From contig JAAXQM010000163.1 of the NCBI GenBank assembly GCA_012974295.1, positions 1 to 5,112 on the forward strand: a DNA stretch of 5,112 nt, in the 5' to 3' direction. A program made the translations under genes and the position numbers. Below the pieces are notes generated by a model. The model searched no databases. It was not told the origin of the DNA and saw only the letters and a program-made list of their open reading frames with translations. Of this stretch, positions 1-4,679 are shown one piece after another; position 1 is the stretch's first letter, and every line of letters starts with the position of its first letter. This DNA is from Dehalococcoidales bacterium (GTDB lineage: Bacteria; Chloroflexota; Dehalococcoidia; E44-bin15).

Positions 1-178
1 GCATGCAATCGTGGACATCCCTGTTTTGGCGTGCGTTTGACGTTCGAGGCACCCCAGACGGTAACACCTCGTCGAGCAACGCCATCATGTCCTCTTGCAT
101 ACCAGATATTATATGGGAATAGGTGTCCATGGTAAAGGCAACGCTTGCATGGCCTAATGCCTCACCGATAAAGCGCGG
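1..178 (-). pseudogene. Tyrosine recombinase (phage integrase) C-terminal remnant, cut at the window edge
   Basis: Reading the minus strand from 178 down to 2 gives 59 uninterrupted codons beginning PRFIGEALGHASVAF and continuing TMDTYSHIISGMQEDMMALL. This is the C-terminal signature of tyrosine recombinases: the LGHAS box with the conserved His (residue 10 of the fragment) and the nucleophilic Tyr in the MDTYSH motif (residue 20), followed by the usual acidic tail (LLDEVLP). Such enzymes integrate or excise mobile elements by a covalent 3'-phosphotyrosine intermediate. Everything N-terminal (the DNA-binding domain, the box I Arg and the HxxR box) is missing: the homology stops near 178 and the same frame meets a TGA at 191-193. 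No stop codon occurs before base 1, so the true C-terminus lies outside the window. I read it as a remnant of a lost or rearranged element, oriented away from the neighbouring nuclease gene. The recombinase identity is firm; the cause of truncation is inferred. Confidence 0.75.
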
Positions 179-202
179 GGGCGAGGTTCCTCAACTCGCC
201 CC
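178..202. repeat. Perfect 8-bp inverted repeat at the integrase breakpoint
   Basis: GGGGCGAG (178-185) and CTCGCCCC (195-202) are exact reverse complements separated by nine bases (GTTCCTCAA). The left arm starts at the point where recombinase homology ends. It has no T tract on either side, so it is not an obvious intrinsic terminator. It might be part of a recombination junction or an operator, but nothing in the sequence decides between these. Confidence 0.5.
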
Positions 203-270
203 TCGCAATCTACAACTATATGTCCATCGGGCAAAAGCAATACTTTTCTGTGCTCTTAGAGAAGTAAATA

Positions 271-299
271 TTGCTATACCCCGCCTGCCTGTGTATAAT
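271..299 (+). promoter_or_regulatory. Sigma70-type promoter for the DUF2779 nuclease gene
   Basis: A -35 box TTGCTA (271-276, four of six consensus bases) is followed by a 17-base spacer and a perfect -10 box TATAAT (294-299). The predicted transcript would start near 306 and leave a leader of about 40 bases before the ATG at 347. The placement fits no other gene. Confidence 0.6.
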
Positions 300-346
300 C
301 GTTTGGATATTATCTTAGATATGTGTTGCCGATTCTATAGACATTC

Positions 347-1861
347 ATGAACGTAAAAATGGGCGTTACAAATAGAGAACGGATTCCATTGTTATCCAAG
401 TCCCGCTTCATGGCAGGTCTGCAATGCCACAAGCGCCTCTATCTGGGGTGTTTTCACTTTGATCTTAAAGATCCTTTCGACGAAGGACGGCAGGCAATAC
501 TGGATTCCGGGACCCGGATCGGTGAGCTCGCTCGGGATATATATCCCGGTGGAGTCCTCATCGGAGAAGATCACCTGCAGCACGGCAAAGCTGTATCGTC
601 TACAGAGAAAGCGCTGGCCGACTCATCCGTCCAGGCGATATGCGAGGCGGCATTCGTGTATGACGGTATCAGGATTCGCGCTGATATTCTCGTGCAATCA
701 GGCATTGATACGTTTGACCTTATTGAGGTCAAGTCCGGTACATCGGTGAAGAAGGAGCATATCCCGGATGTTGCCGTGCAGCTCTACGTTCTTCAAGGGT
801 GCGGCATATCAGTAGGTCAGGTGTGCCTGTGCCACCTGAACAAGGAATACGTCTACCAGGGTGGAGACTATGACCTAGGCCAGCTGTTCCTTATAGAAGA
901 TGTCACCGAGAAAGCGAAAGAACGTCAGCCAGATATCCCGTTGAGTTTAGAAGAGATGAGGCTCCCCTTATGGGGATTGGAGCCCCCGGATATCAAGCCG
1001 GGAAGGCAGTGTTTAAAACCATACCAATGTGAATTCTACGGTCACTGCCACACGGGAGAGACGGAGCACCCTGTGATCCAGCTTCCCAATGCATCGAAAG
1101 AGATATTGCTGGAGCTGGAGGAGGCAGGCATTGAGGACATACGGGACATCCCGGAAGGTTATCCCGGACTGAATCCCACCCAGCAGCAGGTCCGTGACTG
1201 TGTGGTTGGCAATCATGTTCATATTGCCCCCGATCTCCCCGAAGCACTGGTGCGGCTCGAATACCCCATCCATTTTCTCGATTTCGAAACGTTTGGCTCT
1301 GCTTTGCCTCTGTATATAGGTACAAGGCCTTACCAGTCACTCCCCTTCCAGTGGTCAAATCATACCATCACCGGAAATGGTGAGCTAAGACATGCAGAGT
1401 TCCTCCATGACGGGTTCGACGATCCTCGTGAGCCGTTCGCGAAGAGCCTCCTCGAAGCGCTGGGGTCAAGCGGTCCAATTGTGGTGTACACCGGCTACGA
1501 GGCCCAATGCATACGAGAGCTTGCAAGGGTTCTGCCGGATCTTTCAGATGCCCTCATGGTGCTTGCGGAGACTCGCCTTGTGGATCTGCATAAGCTTATC
1601 CGCGATAACTGCTATCATCCGGAGTTCCACGGCTCATTTTCCATCAAGTCAGTTCTCCCTGCCTTAGTTCCAGAGCTGGACTACAGCGACCTGGAAGTCT
1701 CCGATGGTATGCAGGCTCAGGCGGCCTTTGCCGAAATTATTAACTTGTGGACGCCCGCCGATCGACGAAGCCAACTGCGAGAGAGTCTGCTGGCCTACTG
1801 CAAGCGTGACACAGAGGCGGAGGTGAGGCTATTTGAGGCGCTGAAATACCAGAAGGTCTAA
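347..1861 (+). CDS. Cas4-like PD-(D/E)XK nuclease fused to a DUF2779 (DEDD exonuclease-like) domain
   Basis: The 504-residue protein has two predicted nuclease halves. Residues about 15-235 look like the RecB/Cas4-type PD-(D/E)XK fold: Asp113 in RADIL, the Glu127-Val-Lys129 core in IEVKSG, and a Gln145/Tyr147 motif. Cys27 with Cys222, Cys228 and Cys234 matches the four-cysteine iron-sulphur cluster of Cas4 and AddB nucleases. Residues about 305-500 match DUF2779, with RNase H/DnaQ-like acids: Asp312 and Glu314 in FLDFETF, a candidate Asp413 in LVDLHKL, and Asp488 in YCKRDTEAE. It probably cuts or trims DNA or RNA in the cytoplasm, but no member's substrate is known to me. No CRISPR array or cas1/cas2 gene lies nearby, so this is not evidence of adaptive immunity. 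The ATG at 347 fits the promoter and overlaps the stop of a 9-codon upstream frame (ATGA). No strong Shine-Dalgarno is visible, and ATG 359 is an alternative. Architecture call strong; biochemical role inferred. Confidence 0.85.
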   Translation: MNVKMGVTNRERIPLLSKSRFMAGLQCHKRLYLGCFHFDLKDPFDEGRQAILDSGTRIGELARDIYPGGVLIGEDHLQHGKAVSSTEKALADSSVQAICEAAFVYDGIRIRADILVQSGIDTFDLIEVKSGTSVKKEHIPDVAVQLYVLQGCGISVGQVCLCHLNKEYVYQGGDYDLGQLFLIEDVTEKAKERQPDIPLSLEEMRLPLWGLEPPDIKPGRQCLKPYQCEFYGHCHTGETEHPVIQLPNASKEILLELEEAGIEDIRDIPEGYPGLNPTQQQVRDCVVGNHVHIAPDLPEALVRLEYPIHFLDFETFGSALPLYIGTRPYQSLPFQWSNHTITGNGELRHAEFLHDGFDDPREPFAKSLLEALGSSGPIVVYTGYEAQCIRELARVLPDLSDALMVLAETRLVDLHKLIRDNCYHPEFHGSFSIKSVLPALVPELDYSDLEVSDGMQAQAAFAEIINLWTPADRRSQLRESLLAYCKRDTEAEVRLFEALKYQKV

Positions 1862-1867
1862 CTCTCG

Positions 1868-1916
1868 AAGTGGTACCATTTCTGAAGGCAGGTCAATTGG
1901 TACCCCACTTTTATCT
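1868..1916 (+). terminator. Hairpin and T tract after the nuclease gene
   Basis: The arm AAGTGGTACCA (1868-1878) pairs with TGGTACCCCACTT (1898-1910), leaving two unpaired Cs, around a loop of 19 bases. The run CTTTTATCTTT follows. It begins seven bases after the stop codon at 1861, so it is a plausible intrinsic terminator for the plus-strand gene. The long loop and bulge make it weaker than a textbook example. There is no T tract in the minus direction, so it would not obviously end the convergent cupin transcript. Confidence 0.5.
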
Positions 1917-1937
1917 TTGCATTAGCTCTTCAATAGA

Positions 1938-2267
1938 TTAAGACTTTATCATTACCAGCATCATCTTGAATCTTTTTATCGCTGTCAACGCGTGTGGCTG
2001 ATTGGCTGGCATTATGACCATTTCTCCTTCTACTAGTTTAAGAGCTTTTCCAGATATTGTAACCTCAGCTTCACCATCAATAACATGCACCAAAGCATCA
2101 AACGGCGCTGTATGTTCACTCAATCCTTGCCCTTCATCAAAAGCAAACAACGTTGAAGTTCCGGTGTCTTTATCAATTATTGTCCTGCTGATGACAGCGC
2201 CTTCCTGGTAGCTAACCAGGTCAACCGGCTTTACGACACGTCCTATTAATTCCTCAGTTGGCTTCAT
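1938..2267 (-). CDS. Small single-domain cupin protein
   Basis: A 109-residue protein that is a single cupin beta-barrel. Cupin motif 1 is recognisable as GLSEHTAPFDALVHVIDGEA (about residues 48-67) and motif 2 as GEMVIMPANQPHAL (81-94). The classical metal-binding set is incomplete: His52 and His92 remain, but the second His and the Glu of motif 1 are replaced by Ala and Asp. Metal-dependent catalysis is therefore uncertain, and a ligand-binding or sensing role is equally possible. I chose ATG at 2267 rather than the TTG at 2270 because a purine-rich ribosome site (GGAGAGGGGG on the minus strand, about 2275-2284) then sits seven bases upstream. It lies 42 bases downstream of the SRPBCC gene on the same strand and is probably its operon partner. 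Family assignment is firm; specific function unknown. Confidence 0.82.
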   Translation of the reverse strand: MKPTEELIGRVVKPVDLVSYQEGAVISRTIIDKDTGTSTLFAFDEGQGLSEHTAPFDALVHVIDGEAEVTISGKALKLVEGEMVIMPANQPHALTAIKRFKMMLVMIKS

Positions 2268-2309
2268 CAATGTACCCCCTCTCCTACTGTAATTTACACA
2301 ATGGTCTTC

Positions 2310-2753
2310 TTAAGGTAGGTCAACGGAACCCTCAGCACGCTCCTTGAGTGCGTTGGTCTCCGCCTTCAATCCAGCTTCCATAGACTTCCCATAGACAAGC
2401 TTTACGAACCACCAAAGGAAGCCAGTCACGGTCAAGTCAACGCGATATTCAACACCACCGTTTGCTAATGGCTTGATAAAACGCGCTCTCTCCCCGTACG
2501 CAAGCCTAGTGAACCAACCAACATCACACCAACGGAACTCTATATTGGGTTTGCTGACTAGTATGCGATGTTGAGCTGAGATGATCTTGGCTCCCATCTT
2601 TACCTTCACCTCAATCAATTGGCCTTCGTCTGGGATTCCGCTTGCTTCCACAATCCAGGGATTCCACTCCTTGTACGTTTCTAGTGCGGTAACAACATTG
2701 AAAACGGTATCCGAAGAAGCGTTTACGATGGTCTGTTCTTGAATCGTAAGCAT
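2310..2753 (-). CDS. SRPBCC-family (START/polyketide-cyclase-like) ligand-binding protein
   Basis: This 147-residue soluble protein has the SRPBCC pattern. There is an N-terminal strand and helix (TIVNASSDTVFNVV, about residues 8-21), then a Trp-rich turn WNPWI (30-34). Alternating beta strands run through about residues 45-110, including EVKVKM, EFRWCDV and EYRVDLTVTG. A long C-terminal helix closes the cavity (about 115-141). Length is typical for the family, whose members bind hydrophobic ligands; some are cyclases or aromatase-like enzymes, many are uncharacterised. No signal peptide is visible. A strong AGGAGG (2767-2772) precedes the ATG at 2753, with a rather long spacing of 13 bases. 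The cupin gene follows after 42 bases, suggesting a two-gene unit handling one small molecule, but no substrate can be named. Confidence 0.8.
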   Translation of the reverse strand: MLTIQEQTIVNASSDTVFNVVTALETYKEWNPWIVEASGIPDEGQLIEVKVKMGAKIISAQHRILVSKPNIEFRWCDVGWFTRLAYGERARFIKPLANGGVEYRVDLTVTGFLWWFVKLVYGKSMEAGLKAETNALKERAEGSVDLP

Positions 2754-2774
2754 TAGATAGACTCAACCTCCTAT

Positions 2775-3063
2775 GATGGCAGGCAAGATGTTTATGCCGA
2801 GGTCAAGGGCTACGCGATAGTGGGTGGCCCCTTCCTTTCTACCTGCCTCCCATATTATCAACCGGCGAATGTCGTTTATGGTTCTCAATCACATCATAGC
2901 ATCTAGCTACTTAGCAATACCTTTTTTACATAATATGAGTTGTGCGAACCAATACTACCACATAATCTATTAATGCCACCAAGAGCACTTCTTACAAATG
3001 ACCTCTCAATAGATAGGCTATGTCCACTATCTGAGAACACACTTGCCATAGACCAAGACGCAG
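2775..3063. other. Intergenic stretch without a convincing gene
   Basis: This gap between the methyltransferase and SRPBCC genes holds one copy of a diverged repeat (2822-2874). It also holds a hairpin (GGGCTAC pairing with GTGGCCC at 2824-2830) and an outer pair GGCAGG (2778-2783) with CCTGCC (2842-2847). These lie in what would be the 5' leader of the SRPBCC transcript. Beyond 2880 it is AT-rich, with a T6 tract near 2925. No convincing promoter could be placed. A 62-codon minus-strand frame (2903-3091) overlaps the methyltransferase end but has no ribosome site and no recognisable motif, so I do not call it. Confidence 0.5.
2822..2874 (+). repeat. Diverged intergenic repeat, copy A
   Basis: This copy begins GGGTGGCCCCTT and ends with TATTATCAACCGGCGAATGTC. 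The same 12 bases, then TCTA, GCC and a tail matching at 17 of 21 positions recur in the same order at 4234-4276, with two small gaps. In this copy the GTGGCCC segment pairs with GGGCTAC upstream (one G-T pair). Possibly a small dispersed or palindromic element. Confidence 0.45.
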
Positions 3064-3783
3064 CTACTTGCCCCAAAACAGAGCTTCGCATCCAATTACT
3101 TCTATAGAACTTTCAGAGAAATACTTATCAAGATTGTGCCTCAATCCTTCGAGGTCATCCGTTTTATTATTCATATATCCTTTGACATTTACCCTATTCA
3201 ATATGAATGTTGATAAAAGACTCTGTCTGACTCCGCCATAGAGAATGGTTGAGCCGAATATAATCCCACCGGTATTCAATAGGGCTTTAAGGTGTTCAAA
3301 TACAATACCCTTTGTTTTAAAGGTACCAGGTAGACAATGTAGCAAATTAAGAATTCCAATAGAGTCAAATCCCGGAGCATTGATTTCGATTGGTTCCAAG
3401 GCATTCCTGAGATATTTTTCAGGAGCATATCGTGCCAAACGCCTTCCAGCTACATCAAGACAATTTGGGTTAAGGTCCATCAACGCAATTCGGGGATTTG
3501 TGGTTGGAAATCTACAGTGGTCGAGGAAATAACCAGTACCTACACCGATATCCAGATGGTTAGTGGAGACATGTTGGTTGTACAGCTCTAACATATGATA
3601 TGAAGGACAGTTCCATACAAGGCGACAGTTTAGGCCGAGCGCAAACCAATTGTAAATAGACAAGAATGGCTTCGTATACAGTGCCTGTCCCACTTCTATC
3701 TGTTCTGAGGTAATACCCATTATAGCTTTTTTCAAAATGGTACTTAGGGACTTCTCTTCATAGTTTATATTTCGCAGTAGCAT
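3064..3783 (-). CDS. Class I SAM-dependent methyltransferase
   Basis: A 239-residue Rossmann-fold methyltransferase. Motif I is HLDIGVGTGYFLD (residues 76-88), the SAM-binding glycine loop. Asp103 in LMDLNPN closes strand beta2 and should bind the SAM ribose. FDSIGILNLLHCLPG (139-153) is the motif IV region, and GGIIFGSTIL (172-181) lies at beta5. The acceptor is unknown; the protein resembles a widespread family of small uncharacterised cytosolic methyltransferases. As I recall them, members begin near residue 22 (MGITSEQIEVGQALY), so ATG 3720 is a credible alternative start giving 218 residues. I keep ATG 3783 because it abuts the stop of the small upstream ORF (TAA then ATG), which would suit translational coupling; neither start has a good Shine-Dalgarno. 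The gene is visibly AT-richer than the island upstream. No terminator is visible after its TAG stop. Confidence 0.82.
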   Translation of the reverse strand: MLLRNINYEEKSLSTILKKAIMGITSEQIEVGQALYTKPFLSIYNWFALGLNCRLVWNCPSYHMLELYNQHVSTNHLDIGVGTGYFLDHCRFPTTNPRIALMDLNPNCLDVAGRRLARYAPEKYLRNALEPIEINAPGFDSIGILNLLHCLPGTFKTKGIVFEHLKALLNTGGIIFGSTILYGGVRQSLLSTFILNRVNVKGYMNNKTDDLEGLRHNLDKYFSESSIEVIGCEALFWGK

Positions 3784-3927
3784 TTAACAAGCGCGGCTTC
3801 GCTCCTGCTCGCTTTCATCACCACATACCCCACACCACCGTTTCCTCCCCGCCCGTTGTCCGTCCGCCGGCCCGTTATCGTCGGTGTGCGCTGTCGGTGT
3901 GACCTGGCCCGCATCCTTGAGCCCCAT
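3784..3927 (-). CDS. Possible 47-residue Cys-containing ORF in a GC-rich island
   Basis: A 48-codon frame from ATG 3927 to TAA 3784 encodes a hydrophilic peptide. It begins MGLKDAGQVTPT, has an Asp/Gly-rich middle and ends in RWCGVCGDESEQERSRAC. The CxxC pair (residues 32 and 35) plus Cys47 could bind a metal or be a broken zinc finger. It is 64% GC (92 of 144 bases), well above its neighbours. AAGG lies just before the ATG but with very short spacing. The stop is directly followed by the methyltransferase ATG, so the two might be co-translated. Against it: it is short, has no family I recognise, and contains direct repeats that could inflate an open frame. It might instead be a fragment of a GC-richer element. 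Confidence 0.3.
   Translation of the reverse strand: MGLKDAGQVTPTAHTDDNGPADGQRAGRKRWCGVCGDESEQERSRAC
3880..3901. repeat. Direct repeat pair GTCGGTGTG
   Basis: GTCGGTGTG occurs at 3880-3888 and again at 3893-3901 (period 13). A related pair, GCCCGTT, lies nearby at 3851-3857 and 3870-3876 (period 19). All are within the GC-rich island upstream of the methyltransferase gene. They may be operators, or internal duplications of the short ORF that overlaps them. Confidence 0.45.
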
Positions 3928-3956
3928 TGCCTTGGGGGATTGATACTATGAACAGC

Positions 3957-3988
3957 CTCCCCACACAAAGATACATAATCTCCCCACA
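3957..3988. repeat. Direct repeat pair CTCCCCACA upstream of the zinc-ribbon gene
   Basis: Identical nonamers CTCCCCACA lie at 3957-3965 and 3980-3988, 23 bases apart (a little over two helical turns). They sit 35-66 bases before the zinc-ribbon start, in the gap between divergently oriented genes. Their spacing and place suit a regulator binding site, but no consensus promoter could be placed beside them. Confidence 0.4.
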
Positions 3989-4022
3989 TACAAACTGTAA
4001 TGTTCTATGCTAGACTATCTGA

Positions 4023-4190
4023 ATGCTGTATTATTACTGCACCAAGCGAAAAAAGGATGAGGCACTAGGCGGGAAAACTTGTCCGCGATGTGGTACTACC
4101 ATGGAAAGAGATTCAAATATTACATCAGTTCCTGGTATGTATAAGTGGGCATGTCCTAAATGCGGGTATGTAATACATGTAGATAAGTAA
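4023..4190 (+). CDS. Small zinc-ribbon protein (55 residues)
   Basis: ATG 4023 to TAA 4190 encodes a 55-residue protein with two classical CxxC knuckles, CPRCG (residues 20-24) and CPKCG (44-48), 20 residues apart. This is a treble-clef or zinc-ribbon arrangement that should bind one Zn ion. An additional Cys6 lies in the basic N-terminal segment (YYCTKRKKDE), and the C-terminal knuckle is followed by a short strand (GYVIHVDK). Such mini-proteins bind nucleic acid or act as partner subunits; I do not recognise the specific family. The codon before the ATG is an in-frame TGA, so the start cannot lie further upstream. No strong Shine-Dalgarno is visible; a weak -10-like TATGCT (4006-4011) would make the message nearly leaderless. 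It is divergent from the methyltransferase side and followed by two terminator-like hairpins. Confidence 0.65.
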   Translation: MLYYYCTKRKKDEALGGKTCPRCGTTMERDSNITSVPGMYKWACPKCGYVIHVDK

Positions 4191-4219
4191 CGAGATTAGA
4201 ACCAATAGGGTTAATGAGC

Positions 4220-4250
4220 GGGCCACCGACAAAGGGTGGCCCCTTTCTAT
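4220..4250 (+). terminator. GC-rich hairpin after the zinc-ribbon gene
   Basis: GGGCCACC (4220-4227) and GGTGGCCC (4235-4242) form a perfect 8-bp stem with a 7-base loop. CTTTCTAT follows, 30 bases after the stop codon at 4190. This is a good intrinsic terminator for the small gene apart from a short T tract. Its right arm is also the first part of repeat copy B. Confidence 0.65.
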
Positions 4251-4276
4251 AGCCCTATTATTCACCGGCAAATATC
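4234..4276 (+). repeat. Diverged intergenic repeat, copy B
   Basis: This second copy shares GGGTGGCCCCTT, then TCTA, GCC and TATTATTCACCGGCAAATATC with copy A at 2822-2874, in the same order and orientation. It has two short gaps relative to A. Both copies contribute to a GGGC...GCCC hairpin, and both lie outside genes. Confidence 0.45.
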
Positions 4277-4290
4277 CCAAGGATATTTTT
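4270..4290 (+). terminator. AT-rich hairpin with T run
   Basis: AAATATCC (4270-4277) and GGATATTT (4281-4288) are perfect complements with a CAA loop, and the right arm runs into TTTTT (4286-4290). It is a second, weaker terminator-like structure 80 bases after the zinc-ribbon stop, in tandem with the GC-rich one. Confidence 0.5.
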
Positions 4291-4302
4291 AAACTTGTTG
4301 TG

Positions 4303-4324
4303 GGTATGAATCGCTGGTCATACC
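4303..4324. repeat. Perfect 7-bp inverted repeat GGTATGA/TCATACC
   Basis: GGTATGA (4303-4309) and TCATACC (4318-4324) are exact complements around an 8-base centre. It lies between the convergent zinc-ribbon and membrane-protein genes. No T tract follows on either strand, so it is either a weak bidirectional barrier or a protein site. The rest of 4191-4397 shows no gene. Confidence 0.4.
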
Positions 4325-4397
4325 GCGTTGCGGCTTACGCATCACTAATGACAGACCGGTATCCACCGTTCCGACTTTGGGATGATTAGCTAGGCCT

Positions 4398-4628
4398 TCA
4401 AGTTGCTATTCGCAGCGGGAAGCGCTCGCCCTGCTCGAGTGTGAGGAAATTGGTCCTGTACGCGTTGATAATGGTCTTGATGACGATAAGCGAAAAGAGC
4501 AAAATGAAGCCGGTACTGTAGTCCATTACCGGGGTGAAGGGAAGCACCATCGGCAACCAATAGATAATATTGTAGACAAAGAAGATGAATCGCCTGGCAC
4601 CTCTCAGTTTGGGTTTTGGGCCACCCAC
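4398..4628 (-). CDS. C-terminal half of an interrupted four-helix membrane protein
   Basis: The open frame from GTG 4628 to TGA 4398 gives 76 residues with two membrane helices, FIFFVYNIIYWLPMVLPF (about 14-31) and TGFILLFSLIVIKTIINAY (about 39-57). A basic stretch (KPKLRGARR) precedes the first helix and a soluble tail (LTLEQGERFPLRIAT) follows the second. The GTG has no ribosome site, and the same frame continues upstream with 17 sense codons (PVIEGHSARRSAWQRKT) to the TGA at 4680-4682. It is therefore most likely not an independent gene but the second half of the reading frame beginning at 4838. I do not recognise the family. TGA is also its natural terminator, so TGA has not been reassigned to an amino acid throughout this genome. 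As an independent gene the confidence is low; as part of a longer gene it is good. Confidence 0.5.
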   Translation of the reverse strand: MGGPKPKLRGARRFIFFVYNIIYWLPMVLPFTPVMDYSTGFILLFSLIVIKTIINAYRTNFLTLEQGERFPLRIAT

Positions 4629-4639
4629 GGTTTTTCTTT

Positions 4640-4658
4640 GCCAGGCAGACCGCCTGGC
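4640..4658 (-). promoter_or_regulatory. bSECIS-like hairpin downstream of the in-frame TGA
   Basis: On the minus strand GCCAGGC (4658-4652) pairs perfectly with GCCTGGC (4646-4640) around the loop GGTCT (4651-4647). The loop starts 28 bases after the TGA. Bacterial selenocysteine insertion elements are stem-loops shortly after UGA with G and U in a small apical loop, and the E. coli fdhF element, as I recall it, contains GGUCU. The missing bulged U and the greater distance from UGA (about 18 bases in fdhF) are differences. The structure is seen; the function is inferred. Confidence 0.35.
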
Positions 4659-4679
4659 CGAATGCCCTTCGATAACCGG

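Noticed and set aside
178..206. The arm GCGAG-GTTCCTCAA-CTCGC as the T arm of a tRNA, which would make an integrase attachment site
   Set aside because: The loop does not match the conserved TTCRANY sequence, and no acceptor, D or anticodon stems can be found around it.
123..350. 75-codon plus-strand frame starting at GTG 123
   Set aside because: It overlaps the minus-strand recombinase remnant, has no ribosome site at its GTG and no recognisable motif; only its last ten codons, after the promoter, merit mention.
392..1358. Minus-strand frames inside the nuclease gene
   Set aside because: They are antisense shadows of a gene with strong family motifs and have no features of their own.
347..1861. 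Cas4-like domain as evidence of a CRISPR-Cas locus
   Set aside because: No regularly spaced repeats and no other cas-like gene occur in the window, and four-Cys PD-(D/E)XK domains exist outside CRISPR.
2758..2904. Open plus-strand frame of 48 codons through repeat copy A
   Set aside because: It has no ATG start or ribosome site, and the other repeat copy has a stop in the corresponding place, so it is probably chance.
2903..3091. 62-codon minus-strand frame after the methyltransferase
   Set aside because: It overlaps the methyltransferase end, lacks a ribosome site and matches no family I know; the Ser-rich composition is not enough.
3765..3989. 74-codon minus-strand frame across the GC-rich island
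   Set aside because: It conflicts with both the methyltransferase start and the more protein-like 47-codon frame, and its basic low-complexity sequence looks like a GC-rich shadow.
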